Both the position numbers and the translations under genes were made by a program. This document shows, one piece after another, positions 8,601-16,761 of a stretch of DNA of 41,334 nt (positions are counted from its first letter, which is position 1; every line of letters starts with the position of its first letter). The notes below the pieces were generated by a model. That model had not been told where the DNA came from. It did not search any database and worked only from the letters and a program-made list of their open reading frames with translations. This DNA comes from Burkholderiales bacterium (GTDB taxonomy: Bacteria > Pseudomonadota > Gammaproteobacteria > Burkholderiales > Burkholderiaceae): assembly GCA_947372535.1 (NCBI GenBank), contig CANBUA010000004.1, positions 1-41,334 on the forward strand, read 5' to 3'.

Positions 8601-11533
8601 AGGTGGCCGACCGACAATTGGGTGAACGCGTCGATCAATCGCAAGCGCAGACCAGCACCCGTGAGTACGTCGGCGTCGACCTCCAGGCTGGCGAGAACAC
8701 CTTGCAACTGGTGCTGCGCGATGCCTTTGGCAACCAGCGCAGCAACGAGCTCATCCACGTTCAGGCGCCGGGCGAACTCGCCACCCTGAGTGCACAGGCG
8801 GCCACGCCACAAGCCCAGGCCGATGGGCAGTTGGTGGCCCAGGTCACGGTGCAGCTCAAGGATGCCCGGGGCCTGCCGGTGGCCGAACGCACCGCCATCA
8901 CGCTGGACAGCAAGATCGGCACCTGGCTGGAGAAAGACCTCGACCTCAACCAAGCTGGCGTGCAGGTGTTCGTCGAAGGCGGCCAGGCCACCTGGGCCCT
9001 GCGAGGCCCAGCGCAACCTGGCACCGACCACATTGCCCTGAAAGCCGGCCGCGTGCAGGCCACGCTGGATGTGCCCTTTGCCGCGCCCCTGCGCGACATG
9101 CTCGCGGTGGGTATCGTCGAAGGCGTGCTCAACCTGCGTGAGCTCGGCAAGGGCGCCTGGCGCCAGGCCAGCGACCGCGACGGCTTCGCCCGCGAGTTGC
9201 GCGACATGGCAGGCCTGCCTGGCGATGGCCGCGCCGGCGACCGCACCAGTGGCCGCGCAGCCCTCTTCCTCAAGGGCAAGATCCGGGGCGATCAACTGCT
9301 CACGCTGGGCTACGACTCGGACAAGGACACCCACGAGCGCCTGTTCCGCGACATCCAGCCCGATCAGTTCTACCCCGTCTATGGGGATGCCTCCATCAAA
9401 GGCTATGACGCGCAATCGACCAGCAAGCTCTATGTGCGCATCGACAAGAACCGCTCCTGGCTGCTGCACGGCGACTTCACCACCTCGCCCTCCAGCAACA
9501 CACGCAAGCTGTCGGCCTATGCCCGCAGCCTGACCGGCGTGCGCCACCACCTGGAGGGCCAAGACATCACCGTGGACACCTTCGCCAGCCGCGACAGCAG
9601 CCGCCAGGTCGTCGAAGAACTGCCGGGCAACGGCACATCAGGGCCCTACCTGCTGGCGCATCAGGACCTGAGCATCAACAGCGAGCGCGTGGAGTTGCTG
9701 GTGCGTGACCGCAACCAAAGCGGCCGCGTGATCAGCATCCTGCCGCAGGTGCGTTTCTCGGACTACGAGATCGAGCCTTTCACCGGCCGCATCCTGTTCC
9801 GCACCCCGGTCCCCACCTTGGATGCCGACCTCAACCCAGTCAGCATCCGCATCACCTATGAAGTCGATCAAGGCGGGCAAAGCTTCTGGGTGATGGGCGC
9901 CGAGGTGCAGGCCAAGTTCGGCGAGCATTTGAGCTGGGGCCTGAACCAGGTGCATGACCAGGACCCGCAAGATCCTTTCACACTCAGCGGCGGCCATCTC
10001 GCCTGGCAGGACGGTCCGCTCAGCGTGGTGGCTGAGGTGGCACGCAGCAAGACGCTGAGCCTGGGCACCGGCCAAGCCCAACGCGTGGAGGCCCAGTACA
10101 AGGGCAAGGCCTTGCAATGGGAAGTGTCCGTCGCGCGCAGCGACAACGCCTTCGAGAATCCCTCCTCCTTGCTCTCACGCGGCCGCAGCGAAGCCGTCGG
10201 CAAGATGAGCTACACGCTGGACGACAAGACCCGCGTGATGGGCGAGGCCATCCGCACCACCGACGAGCGCACGGGCGAGAGCCGCGAAGGCGTTCAACTG
10301 GTGCTCGAACGCAGCCTGGGTGCGGGCATGAAGGTTGAAATCGGCCTGCGCAGCGTGCATGAAGAAAACAGCGCGGAGGGCCAACCCGACAGCACCGTCA
10401 ACAGCGTGCGCGCCAAGGTCAGCATGCCGGTGCCGCGCGTGCCCGATGCCACCGTGTTCACCGAAGTCGAGCAGGCCATTGGCGATGAGAGCCGGCGCAT
10501 GGCCGCCATCGGTGGCGACTACCGCGTGTCCGACAAAGGCCGCCTCTATGGCCGCTACGAGTTCATCTCCTCCTTGACCGGCCCCTACGACCTCAACGCT
10601 AACGAGCGCCGCAATACCGCCGTGCTGGGCATCGATGGCGAGTACATGGACAACGGCCGCGCTTTCAGCGAATACCGCGTGCGCGATGCCTTCGATGGCC
10701 GAGAAGCCGAAGCCTCCATCGGCCTGAAAAACCGCTGGACCCTGGCCGATGGCTGGCGCCTGAACACCAGCTTCGAGCGCATCCAGGCGCTGTCACAGGC
10801 CAGTGATCGGAACGAATCGACCGCCGTCACCGGCGCCGTGGAGTACACCGCCAAGCCCGACTGGAAAGGCTCCGGCCGATTGGAATACCGTGTCAACCCA
10901 GACAGCCACAACGTCCTGGGCACCGCAGGCTTGGCCATGCGCCTGGACGATTCCTGGACCGCCATGGTGCGCGAGATCATCAACCTGGTTTACTCACGCG
11001 TGCCAACCGAGGGCGACCGCTGGCAGCAACGCGCCCAACTGGGCCTGGCCTGGCGCGACATCGGCGATGTCTGGACCGCCCTGGCACGCTACGAATGGAA
11101 AGCCGAGCAAGACGACACCCCGGCCACCGGCTTCTCACGCTCGGCGCATGTGCTGTCCACCCACGTCAACATGAAGGCGTCTCGCGACTGGATGCTCAGC
11201 GGCCGCTACGCCATCAAATGGGGCCGGGACCGCAGCCAGTACGTGAGCAGCAGCAGCGTCAACCAGTTGCTGGCCGGCCGCGCGCTCTATGACATCAATG
11301 AGCGCTGGGACCTCGGCCTGCAAGCCAGCACGCTGTTCACCTCCGGCGGCTCCTCGCAACAAGGCATGGGCGGCGAAGTGGGCTACCGTGTCAAGACCAA
11401 CCTCTGGGTCTCGATGGGCCACAACCTGTTGGGCTACAAAGAAGCCGACCTGGCCGACGAGCAACACACCGAGCGCGGCACCTACCTGCGCCTGCGCTTC
11501 AAGTTTGACGAAAACCTGCTGGAGGGCTTCTAG
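5660..11533 (+). CDS. giant DUF11/SdrD-B/invasin-like protein with C-terminal outer-membrane beta-barrel
   Basis: About 1957 aa from ATG 5660. An in-frame TTG at 5636, directly after the preceding stop, is an alternative; neither has a clear ribosome-binding site, so coupling is likely. Order: signal peptide (cleavage near residue 34, CLGA); an N-terminal module FVDNNAIASYTD matching the previous protein; beta modules with a DVNGNGLPDAGE loop (about residue 129); a canonical DUF11 domain around 606-730 (VEIGDVIDYQVLLRN, LPLGLRYVPGT); an SdrD-B/carboxypeptidase-regulatory-like domain at about 740-810 (AITDGQGQYSLAGLRPGTH); a Ser-rich linker; Ig-like domains at about 944-1140, the second invasin/Big_1-like. 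From about residue 1200 to the end there are alternating amphipathic strands with the motif DYEIEPFTGRILFRTPV, and a C-terminal Phe, as in BAM-inserted outer-membrane barrels. I infer an outer-membrane protein that displays or exports its N-terminal domains. No named family is claimed. Confidence 0.8.
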   Translation: MKHVEPTVRGERLRTRALASLALSVGLCLPCLGAPEAGSFVDNNAIASYTDQPSGEQSHLASNVVRSLVQPLVSATFTEASDIRLVPGMLAVWSQRLTNTGNVRARFLLLAGNASNNDFNLTQVRIIHDVNGNGLPDAGEPDLTDATLSPGQSVDIVVVGRSPSQLAASKSTGVRVRAVVNTGAGNTVAQIDNDAMTTHGAVMTLTQTSSAAALSPGQTLSLQVVAANSGGDAGSTPITMDGAAEQRVLVTWPVPPGTRLIDATAPGNATLLYHRLGAASGVFVTTPPSDLAQVDAVGYAFNGFTAGTSSQLMMRVGITTLSGTVSSTASTAYLDGPGGTPLSATSNPVNVRVVSSVALLRYYTSASYDRVAKTVTMGSALYLQADAMACNQDPLVADTLTFRITSSTTGDTETFTASETGPNTGLFRADSLPRTADVLQTPAISGDGRVEARSNQRLRATVEGCSTTIDPVTILVDPYGVVFNSQTNGLVGGVTVELIDVSGAGNGGQAGAAARVWQSDGVTSAPASVVTDLSGTYRFPLVAPSTYQLRITTPVTFSFPSSLTPGQVPAGRVVDPAGSYGRSFTITADAEPVQLDVPVDPSQTTGLMLQKTSSRAVVEIGDVIDYQVLLRNVSGVALDDVKLSDRLPLGLRYVPGTARRDGSVVPNPSGGQGPNLVFATFALPQGSTARITYRVRVEATARVGDAINTAQAISTVPLAQTSNVAQAKVRIEGGAFSMKGFVVGRVFADCQANRMHDADEPGVPGVRIWLEDGSYAITDGQGQYSLAGLRPGTHVAKLDPATLPPGMKPIALDARNAGDGASRFVDMQGGDLMRADFALGPCTAGLTTLVADRRAKLEASQRPVTGGGLALSNELTFDSSTPVADPRALQASGVLPSLSLPASSDRATAANSMASNSSSSSARRMSHELTLGGNSPPAASQTPAIGFIQPQDGEILPSRQTRIRLRVPQGADVTLSVNGRQVADRQLGERVDQSQAQTSTREYVGVDLQAGENTLQLVLRDAFGNQRSNELIHVQAPGELATLSAQAATPQAQADGQLVAQVTVQLKDARGLPVAERTAITLDSKIGTWLEKDLDLNQAGVQVFVEGGQATWALRGPAQPGTDHIALKAGRVQATLDVPFAAPLRDMLAVGIVEGVLNLRELGKGAWRQASDRDGFARELRDMAGLPGDGRAGDRTSGRAALFLKGKIRGDQLLTLGYDSDKDTHERLFRDIQPDQFYPVYGDASIKGYDAQSTSKLYVRIDKNRSWLLHGDFTTSPSSNTRKLSAYARSLTGVRHHLEGQDITVDTFASRDSSRQVVEELPGNGTSGPYLLAHQDLSINSERVELLVRDRNQSGRVISILPQVRFSDYEIEPFTGRILFRTPVPTLDADLNPVSIRITYEVDQGGQSFWVMGAEVQAKFGEHLSWGLNQVHDQDPQDPFTLSGGHLAWQDGPLSVVAEVARSKTLSLGTGQAQRVEAQYKGKALQWEVSVARSDNAFENPSSLLSRGRSEAVGKMSYTLDDKTRVMGEAIRTTDERTGESREGVQLVLERSLGAGMKVEIGLRSVHEENSAEGQPDSTVNSVRAKVSMPVPRVPDATVFTEVEQAIGDESRRMAAIGGDYRVSDKGRLYGRYEFISSLTGPYDLNANERRNTAVLGIDGEYMDNGRAFSEYRVRDAFDGREAEASIGLKNRWTLADGWRLNTSFERIQALSQASDRNESTAVTGAVEYTAKPDWKGSGRLEYRVNPDSHNVLGTAGLAMRLDDSWTAMVREIINLVYSRVPTEGDRWQQRAQLGLAWRDIGDVWTALARYEWKAEQDDTPATGFSRSAHVLSTHVNMKASRDWMLSGRYAIKWGRDRSQYVSSSSVNQLLAGRALYDINERWDLGLQASTLFTSGGSSQQGMGGEVGYRVKTNLWVSMGHNLLGYKEADLADEQHTERGTYLRLRFKFDENLLEGF

Positions 11534-11535
11534 CC

Positions 11536-14325
11536 ATGCCGCACCTGATCAGAAGCCGCCTGCCATCGGCCATCCAGTTCGTCATCACCGTCGTCTGCGC
11601 ACTGCTGATGGCAGGCTTGCTCGCCCAGCCCGCCCAAGCCAACTGCATCAGCCAGGCCTGCGTGAGCGCTGGCCCCCGACTGACCAGCATCGACTCGGCC
11701 CGGGGCGCCTTGCTCAATGCCGTCACCAACAGCCTGACCGGCGGCAACATCAACCTGACCGCCCTCGACTGGAACGCCCTGGCCAACGGCAACATCAAGC
11801 TCGGCAGCCTGCTACAGGCCCTGCAGACGCAGCTGGGTGTCAGCAGCCCCAGCACGGCCTTGTCGGCCAATGCCACCGTCGCCCAGATCCTGTCCGCCGC
11901 CGCCACCGCCGCGCAGGCCGATGGCCAGACCGCCCTGGCCTCCGCGCTCGGCCAGGCCATTCCGCAAGTGGGCCCACTGGCAGGCAACATCCGCCTGGGC
12001 GATCTGCTGGACATCGACCTGCCCGACAACGCCCTGGCCACCACCAGCCTCAATGCGCTGGAGTTGCTCAGCGGCAGCGCCCAGCTCTACAACATGCGCA
12101 ATGTGCTGACCACGCCCACCCCCATCACGGTCTCGGGCAACTCGCTGGGGCTGAGCGGGCTGTCGGTGGGCAACGTGGCCGTGTACGTGCAAGCCGTGGA
12201 GCCGCCGGTCTACGTCTGCGGCCCCGCCGGCACGCAATTTCACACCGCAGCGGTGCGCATCAAGCTCAACATCGACCTCCTGGGCCTGAGCCCCGACACC
12301 TCATCGCTCTTGGGTCTGGGCGGCCTGACCGGCATCGCCTTGCAACTGGGTCAGCTCCAGCTCTACCTTGAAGTGGCGCGCGCCGAAGGCACCATCGGGC
12401 TCGTCAATGCCCTGGCGAATGCGGTCAGCGTGCAGGCCACGCCCGGCGTGGTGGACCTCTACCTTGGCACCATGGCCGACAACGTGTTCTTCAACCGCAA
12501 CCACGTGCTCAATCCCAATGTGGACTTGGGCTTTGCCAGCATTGCCAACCTGTCCATCACCCTGCCGCTGCTGGGCACGCAAACTGTGGCCGTGCAGGCT
12601 CGTGCTGCCGCCAAGGGCCAGAACCCTGGCGTGCGCACCCTGAGTTTCCCCGGCCCTTTCCCGCAGACACGCACGGCCTCCACCACCCTGGGTTTCGTGA
12701 ACACGCTGCTGACCGACCTGCTCGCCAGCCTGCAATTGCAAATCCTGCCCACGCTGGGCTCAGTCGTCGACACAGCCCTGCTGACACCACTCACCGGCTT
12801 GTTGACCAGCACCCTCAGCCCCATTCTGAACGGCGTGCTCACGGGTGTGGTTGACCCCTTGCTCAACAGCCTGGGAGAGCGCCTGGGCGAGGTCGACGTG
12901 ACCGTCAGCGGCGCCGCGCGCCTGTGTGACCTGGCCGGCTACGCCTACAACGATGCCAACCACAACGCCAGCCGCGATGGTGATGAAGTCGGCTGCGGCC
13001 AGCCGCTCTACGCCAAGTTGCTCAGCGCCACCGCGCCCAACGGGCCGGCCGTGGCCGTCGTGCCCATCCATGCCGGCTCGGGTGCTTATGCCTTTGGCCA
13101 AGTGCTGGTCGGCGTGTACCAGGTGGTCCTCAATGGCAGCAGCAACGCGGCGGATGTCAACCCCGCCGCGCCGACTGGGTGGGTGGTGACCGAATCGCCT
13201 GGCCTGAGTCGACAAGCACGCCTGTCCACCGACCTGGCGCCAGTCAACTTCGGCCTCTTCAACGGCAGCAGCATCTCCGGCCTGGTCTTTCAGGACAGCG
13301 GCCTGCTGGGCGCCACCGCCAACGACGGCATCCAGCAGCCGACCGAGCCCCCACTGGCGGCCGCCACCGTGCGCGCCCTCAGCGCCAGCAATGGCACGGT
13401 GCTGGATGCCACCGCCACGGCCGCCAACGGCAGCTTCACCTTGTGGGTGCCCGCCTCGGCCAGCGGCAGCAGCGTGCGCATCGTCGAGACCAACCCTGGC
13501 CACTTTGTCTCCATCGCCGGGCAAGTCGGCACGACCGTGAGCGTGGGCGGCTCCTACGACCGCACCCTGGACGCCGTGACCTTCAACCACAGCAGCGGCG
13601 CCGTCCACACCGGCTTGCTGTTCGCCGATGTGCCCGAGAACCGCTTCAACGACGAAGGCCAGCAAACCATCCTGGCTGGCGCCACGGCCGCCTATGGCCA
13701 CCATTTCACGGCAGGTACCGTGGGTCAGTTGTCCTTGAGCACGACCGGCAATCCAGGCCTGCCCTGGGCCGTCACCTTGCTCAACGACGTCAACTGCAAC
13801 GGCCTGATCGATGCAGGTGACACGCCCTGGACCAATCCAGTCAATGTGCAAGCCAACCAGACCCTGTGCATCCTGGCCAAAACCGCCTCGCCCAGCAACG
13901 CCACTTCTGGCGCCCAACACACTGCCACCCTGACCGCCACCTTCACGTACGCCATGGCGGGCTTTGCCACCGCGCAGTCGCGAGCAGACCTGACCTTGAT
14001 CGGCGGGGGCAGCGAAGCGGGCTTGAAGCTGACCAAGACCGTGGACAAAAGCCAGGCCAAGACCGGCGATGTCTTGATCTACACCATTCGCTTCGAAAAC
14101 CAGAGCACCCAGGCCCTGAGCAACCTGCGCGTCAACGACGCCACGCCGGCCTACACGGCCTTCACCAGCGCCTCCTGCGGCACCCCGATGGCCACCGGCA
14201 TCACCGCCTGTGTGGTGGACCAGCAACCCACGGCAGGCACAACGGGACCCATTCAATGGTCATTGACAGGCACGTTGCAGCCAGGCGGCGCCGGCACGCT
14301 TGGTTTTTCGGTCATTTTGCAATGA
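11536..14325 (+). CDS. secreted protein with TadG-like segment, SdrD-B-like modules and C-terminal DUF11
   Basis: A predicted protein of 929 aa starting two bases after the previous stop. The signal peptide has an Arg-rich start, a hydrophobic core of about residues 14-30 and an AQA cleavage site near 36. Residues about 40-450 are Leu/Ala/Asn/Gly-rich with repeated 'LGSLLQAL', 'LGDLLDI' and 'VYVQAVEPPVYVCGPAGT' patterns. From memory these resemble the non-vWA C-terminal part of large TadG-like Flp-pilus proteins; I could not test this. At about 460 comes an SdrD-B-like module (AGYAYNDANHNASRDGDE), at about 578 a second (SGLVFQDSGLLGATANDG), at about 752 a loop DVNCNGLIDAGD, and from about 830 a canonical DUF11 domain (LTKTVDKSQAKTGDVLIY) to the end. 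No anchor is seen. It is the last gene of the operon and is followed by 174 bases that hold a promoter for the next genes. Confidence 0.75.
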   Translation: MPHLIRSRLPSAIQFVITVVCALLMAGLLAQPAQANCISQACVSAGPRLTSIDSARGALLNAVTNSLTGGNINLTALDWNALANGNIKLGSLLQALQTQLGVSSPSTALSANATVAQILSAAATAAQADGQTALASALGQAIPQVGPLAGNIRLGDLLDIDLPDNALATTSLNALELLSGSAQLYNMRNVLTTPTPITVSGNSLGLSGLSVGNVAVYVQAVEPPVYVCGPAGTQFHTAAVRIKLNIDLLGLSPDTSSLLGLGGLTGIALQLGQLQLYLEVARAEGTIGLVNALANAVSVQATPGVVDLYLGTMADNVFFNRNHVLNPNVDLGFASIANLSITLPLLGTQTVAVQARAAAKGQNPGVRTLSFPGPFPQTRTASTTLGFVNTLLTDLLASLQLQILPTLGSVVDTALLTPLTGLLTSTLSPILNGVLTGVVDPLLNSLGERLGEVDVTVSGAARLCDLAGYAYNDANHNASRDGDEVGCGQPLYAKLLSATAPNGPAVAVVPIHAGSGAYAFGQVLVGVYQVVLNGSSNAADVNPAAPTGWVVTESPGLSRQARLSTDLAPVNFGLFNGSSISGLVFQDSGLLGATANDGIQQPTEPPLAAATVRALSASNGTVLDATATAANGSFTLWVPASASGSSVRIVETNPGHFVSIAGQVGTTVSVGGSYDRTLDAVTFNHSSGAVHTGLLFADVPENRFNDEGQQTILAGATAAYGHHFTAGTVGQLSLSTTGNPGLPWAVTLLNDVNCNGLIDAGDTPWTNPVNVQANQTLCILAKTASPSNATSGAQHTATLTATFTYAMAGFATAQSRADLTLIGGGSEAGLKLTKTVDKSQAKTGDVLIYTIRFENQSTQALSNLRVNDATPAYTAFTSASCGTPMATGITACVVDQQPTAGTTGPIQWSLTGTLQPGGAGTLGFSVILQ

Positions 14326-14391
14326 GGCCTTGAGCCTTCTGGGCAAAAATCACACCGTCGAGCCGGAGGTGGTGGTCGAATGCGTCAAAAA

Positions 14392-14420
14392 TCGACATTG
14401 TTGATTTGATCATTTATGCT
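14392..14420 (+). promoter_or_regulatory. putative sigma-70 promoter of the two-component pair
   Basis: TCGACA at 14392-14397 (five of six matches to TTGACA), a 17-base spacer, then TATGCT at 14415-14420, inside an AT-rich patch between the surface operon and the regulator gene. Its presence suggests that the two-component genes can be expressed separately from the operon before them. No terminator hairpin is visible between 14326 and 14392, so read-through is also possible. Confidence 0.45.
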
Positions 14421-14499
14421 CTCTCCTGACACGATCCTGGATCTTTACAAAGATTTTCGGTCTTAGACCCCTCTGCCCCTTGCCCGCACCATCAGCAAC

Positions 14500-15393
14500 A
14501 TGGATGAACACGACAGCGAACACGACGACCTGAGCGAAGCGGCTTCCCTGGCACTGGCCGGACGAGTCAGGCAGGCCCTGGAATCCAAAGGCATCACCAG
14601 CCGCCACCAGGCCGCACTCGTGGCCCAGTTGTGCGACATCTCCGTCAGCCAAGCCAGACGCAAGCTGCAAGGGGCCGCCTGGTTGTTCGAAGAAGTGCGC
14701 CTGATCGCTCACCACAGCGGCGTCTCGCTCGACGACCTCGGCCGCGCCGATTTCCAGCAAGGCCGCGCCCAGACTTGCGTGCCCGCCACCGCCGTCTTCG
14801 ATGGCAACCACTGGCCTTGCACCATCGTGGTCGGCCACCTGCTCGCACCGCGCGATCAAGGCAAGGTCAGCTTGCAAGCCCTGCGCGACAGCACGGGCTG
14901 GATGGCCGGCTCGGCCACCTCCTTGCACCAGATCAAGCCCGACGTGCCCCGCTACGCCGTGGAGCGCCTGACCCTGAGCGCCCCGGCACCGCAAACTGGC
15001 TTCAAGGTGGCCGTCATCGACGACGATCCCCACGCCGCCGAAAGCCTGTGCGACTGGTTCGAGAGCTCCGGCTTCGAGGCCGTCGCATTCCACTCCGCCG
15101 CCGCCGTGCTCGAAGCGGGCCTGACCGAGTTCGATGCCTTCGTCGTGGACTTCATCCTGGGCAGTGGCCAGAGTTCACAGACGCTGGTCGAGCAGATCCG
15201 TCGCCTGCGCCCTCAGGCCCCCGTGGCCCTGCTCACCGGCCACTTGCGCGATGGCATCGCTTCGGAAGACACCCTCACGAGCATGATGCGCGCCTTGCAA
15301 GTCCTGTTCTTCGAGAAGCCCGTGCGCCCTGCCGTGATCGCCGCGGCCTTGCAGAATCAGCTCGACCGTCAGCACGGGAAGGTGCATGGCTGA
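14500..15393 (+). CDS. response regulator with N-terminal HTH (BetR-like) region and C-terminal receiver
   Basis: A predicted protein of 297 aa. Residues about 15-90 form a helix-rich DNA-binding-like region (ALESKGITSRHQAALVAQL, then SVSQARRKLQGA) that resembles the BetR domain of putative regulators. Residues about 168-290 are a CheY-type receiver with the acidic cluster VAVIDDD (Asp174-176), phospho-acceptor Asp217 in VVDFILG, Thr246 in LLTGH and Lys273 in FEKPVRP. All catalytic receiver residues are present. Putting the output domain before the receiver is the reverse of the common OmpR/NarL order. It overlaps the next gene, a histidine kinase, by eight bases, so they are surely a cognate pair. 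No strong ribosome-binding site precedes ATG 14500. Targets are unknown; the adjacent surface operon is a candidate by position only. Confidence 0.8.
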   Translation: MDEHDSEHDDLSEAASLALAGRVRQALESKGITSRHQAALVAQLCDISVSQARRKLQGAAWLFEEVRLIAHHSGVSLDDLGRADFQQGRAQTCVPATAVFDGNHWPCTIVVGHLLAPRDQGKVSLQALRDSTGWMAGSATSLHQIKPDVPRYAVERLTLSAPAPQTGFKVAVIDDDPHAAESLCDWFESSGFEAVAFHSAAAVLEAGLTEFDAFVVDFILGSGQSSQTLVEQIRRLRPQAPVALLTGHLRDGIASEDTLTSMMRALQVLFFEKPVRPAVIAAALQNQLDRQHGKVHG

Positions 15394-16699
15394 GCCTGGG
15401 CACCAAGGGGTGTTGGCGACATGGTTCTGGGTCGATGACGACCAAGTCCCGCTGGTTCAACGGTTGGCCCCCACCATCGCATTGGCCGTCCTGCTGATCT
15501 GGGGGGTCGAGCTGAGTAACCCCCAGATGACCACCTGGGACCGCATTGGCAGCCCGGTGGTGGCCGCCATGCTGCTGCTGACCGCCGCACTCATGACGCC
15601 GCTGCCGAAGTGGCGCGTCCACATCATTTTGAGCACCATGCTGGCCAGCAGCGTCTACCTGGTCGGCAAGCTGATCCAACACCTGTACTTTCCCGCCAAC
15701 GAGCAGCTCTACGCGGTGATGTCGGTGGCGGTCTACGGGCCACTCATCTACCTGGCGGCGTTTGCCATCTTCAAGCATGGCGCCCGTGGCTACAGCTGGG
15801 TGCATTACGGCACCACGGTCCTGGTGATGGCCTTCACCGAGATCTGGCCGCCCGCGTCCGAATCACGGCAGGTGATGCAGGCCAAGCTCATGATGGTGGT
15901 CATCCCGCCGGCCTACATCCTGGCCTTGAGCTTCATGGTCAAGCTGCGCGAGACGGTCAGGGCCAAGGAACGCGCCGCCCATGAGGACAAGGAGCGCATG
16001 CTGTCCATGATGACGCACGAGATCCGCGGCCCTTTGCAAACCATGTTGTCCTCCGTGGACCTGCTCTCGACCAAGGTGGTCGATGCCGCTTCGCAGCGCG
16101 CCCTGGCCCGCATGACCGCCGTGGCCGAACAGCTCGATCGCCACATCAAAGACCTGCTCGAGTTCAACCGCGTCAATAACCCCGAGCTGGTCATCGATCA
16201 AACCACCGTCGACCTCGAAGCACTGGTCGGGCAGGTCCTCGACAAGTATCGAGCCTCCGCCAGCGCCAAGAGTTTGTCGCTGGACATCGTGCACACCGAA
16301 CTCGCCGCGACCGCCACCGAGCGTGAACGTTGGCGGCGCGCCTGCGGCGATCCGGCCCGCATCACCCAAGTGCTGGACAACCTCGTCAGCAACGCCATCA
16401 AATACACCCCGGCCGGCCACATCACCATCGGCATGTCGACCCCGCTGCGCCGCCCCGACTGCGTGCTCATCCAGGTCGCCGACACCGGTGTGGGCATTGA
16501 GCCCAGCGACATGCAAGCCATCTTCGAGCCCTTCGTGCGCGTCATCCCGCCCGGCATGAAGCCGCCCGAAGGCAGCGGCCTGGGCCTGGTCATCTCCAAA
16601 CGCCTGGTGCAGCTGATGGGTGGGCAACTCAACGTCAACAGCTCGCCAGGCCAAGGCAGCACCTTTTCCTTTCAGCTGCCCCTCGGGTCTGCACGCTGA
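15386..16699 (+). CDS. membrane sensor histidine kinase
   Basis: A predicted protein of 437 aa. The N-terminal half has about six hydrophobic segments (residues about 28-195) with short loops and no large periplasmic sensor, so the signal is probably sensed in or near the membrane. A short linker ([14 protein letters not shown]) leads to the dimerisation box [13 protein letters not shown] with phospho-acceptor His211. The ATPase domain shows the N box ([11 protein letters not shown]), G1 box (DTGVGIE), an F box (IFEPFVR) and G2 box ([10 protein letters not shown]), so it should be catalytically complete. It presumably phosphorylates the receiver of the overlapping upstream regulator. The gene is followed 62 bases later by purT, which looks unrelated. 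Confidence 0.9.
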   Translation: MAEPGHQGVLATWFWVDDDQVPLVQRLAPTIALAVLLIWGVELSNPQMTTWDRIGSPVVAAMLLLTAALMTPLPKWRVHIILSTMLASSVYLVGKLIQHLYFPANEQLYAVMSVAVYGPLIYLAAFAIFKHGARGYSWVHYGTTVLVMAFTEIWPPASESRQVMQAKLMMVVIPPAYILALSFMVKLRETVRAKERAAHEDKERMLSMMTHEIRGPLQTMLSSVDLLSTKVVDAASQRALARMTAVAEQLDRHIKDLLEFNRVNNPELVIDQTTVDLEALVGQVLDKYRASASAKSLSLDIVHTELAATATERERWRRACGDPARITQVLDNLVSNAIKYTPAGHITIGMSTPLRRPDCVLIQVADTGVGIEPSDMQAIFEPFVRVIPPGMKPPEGSGLGLVISKRLVQLMGGQLNVNSSPGQGSTFSFQLPLGSAR

Positions 16700-16761
16700 G
16701 GTCGGCACTACACTGGCGCGGTCACCCCCTGACCCTTCAACCTCCGACATCAGCAGGCCCC

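Noticed and set aside
12760..14256. A 498-codon minus-strand open frame
   Set aside because: Antisense shadow of the 929-aa surface protein; no promoter, no ribosome-binding site, no domain.
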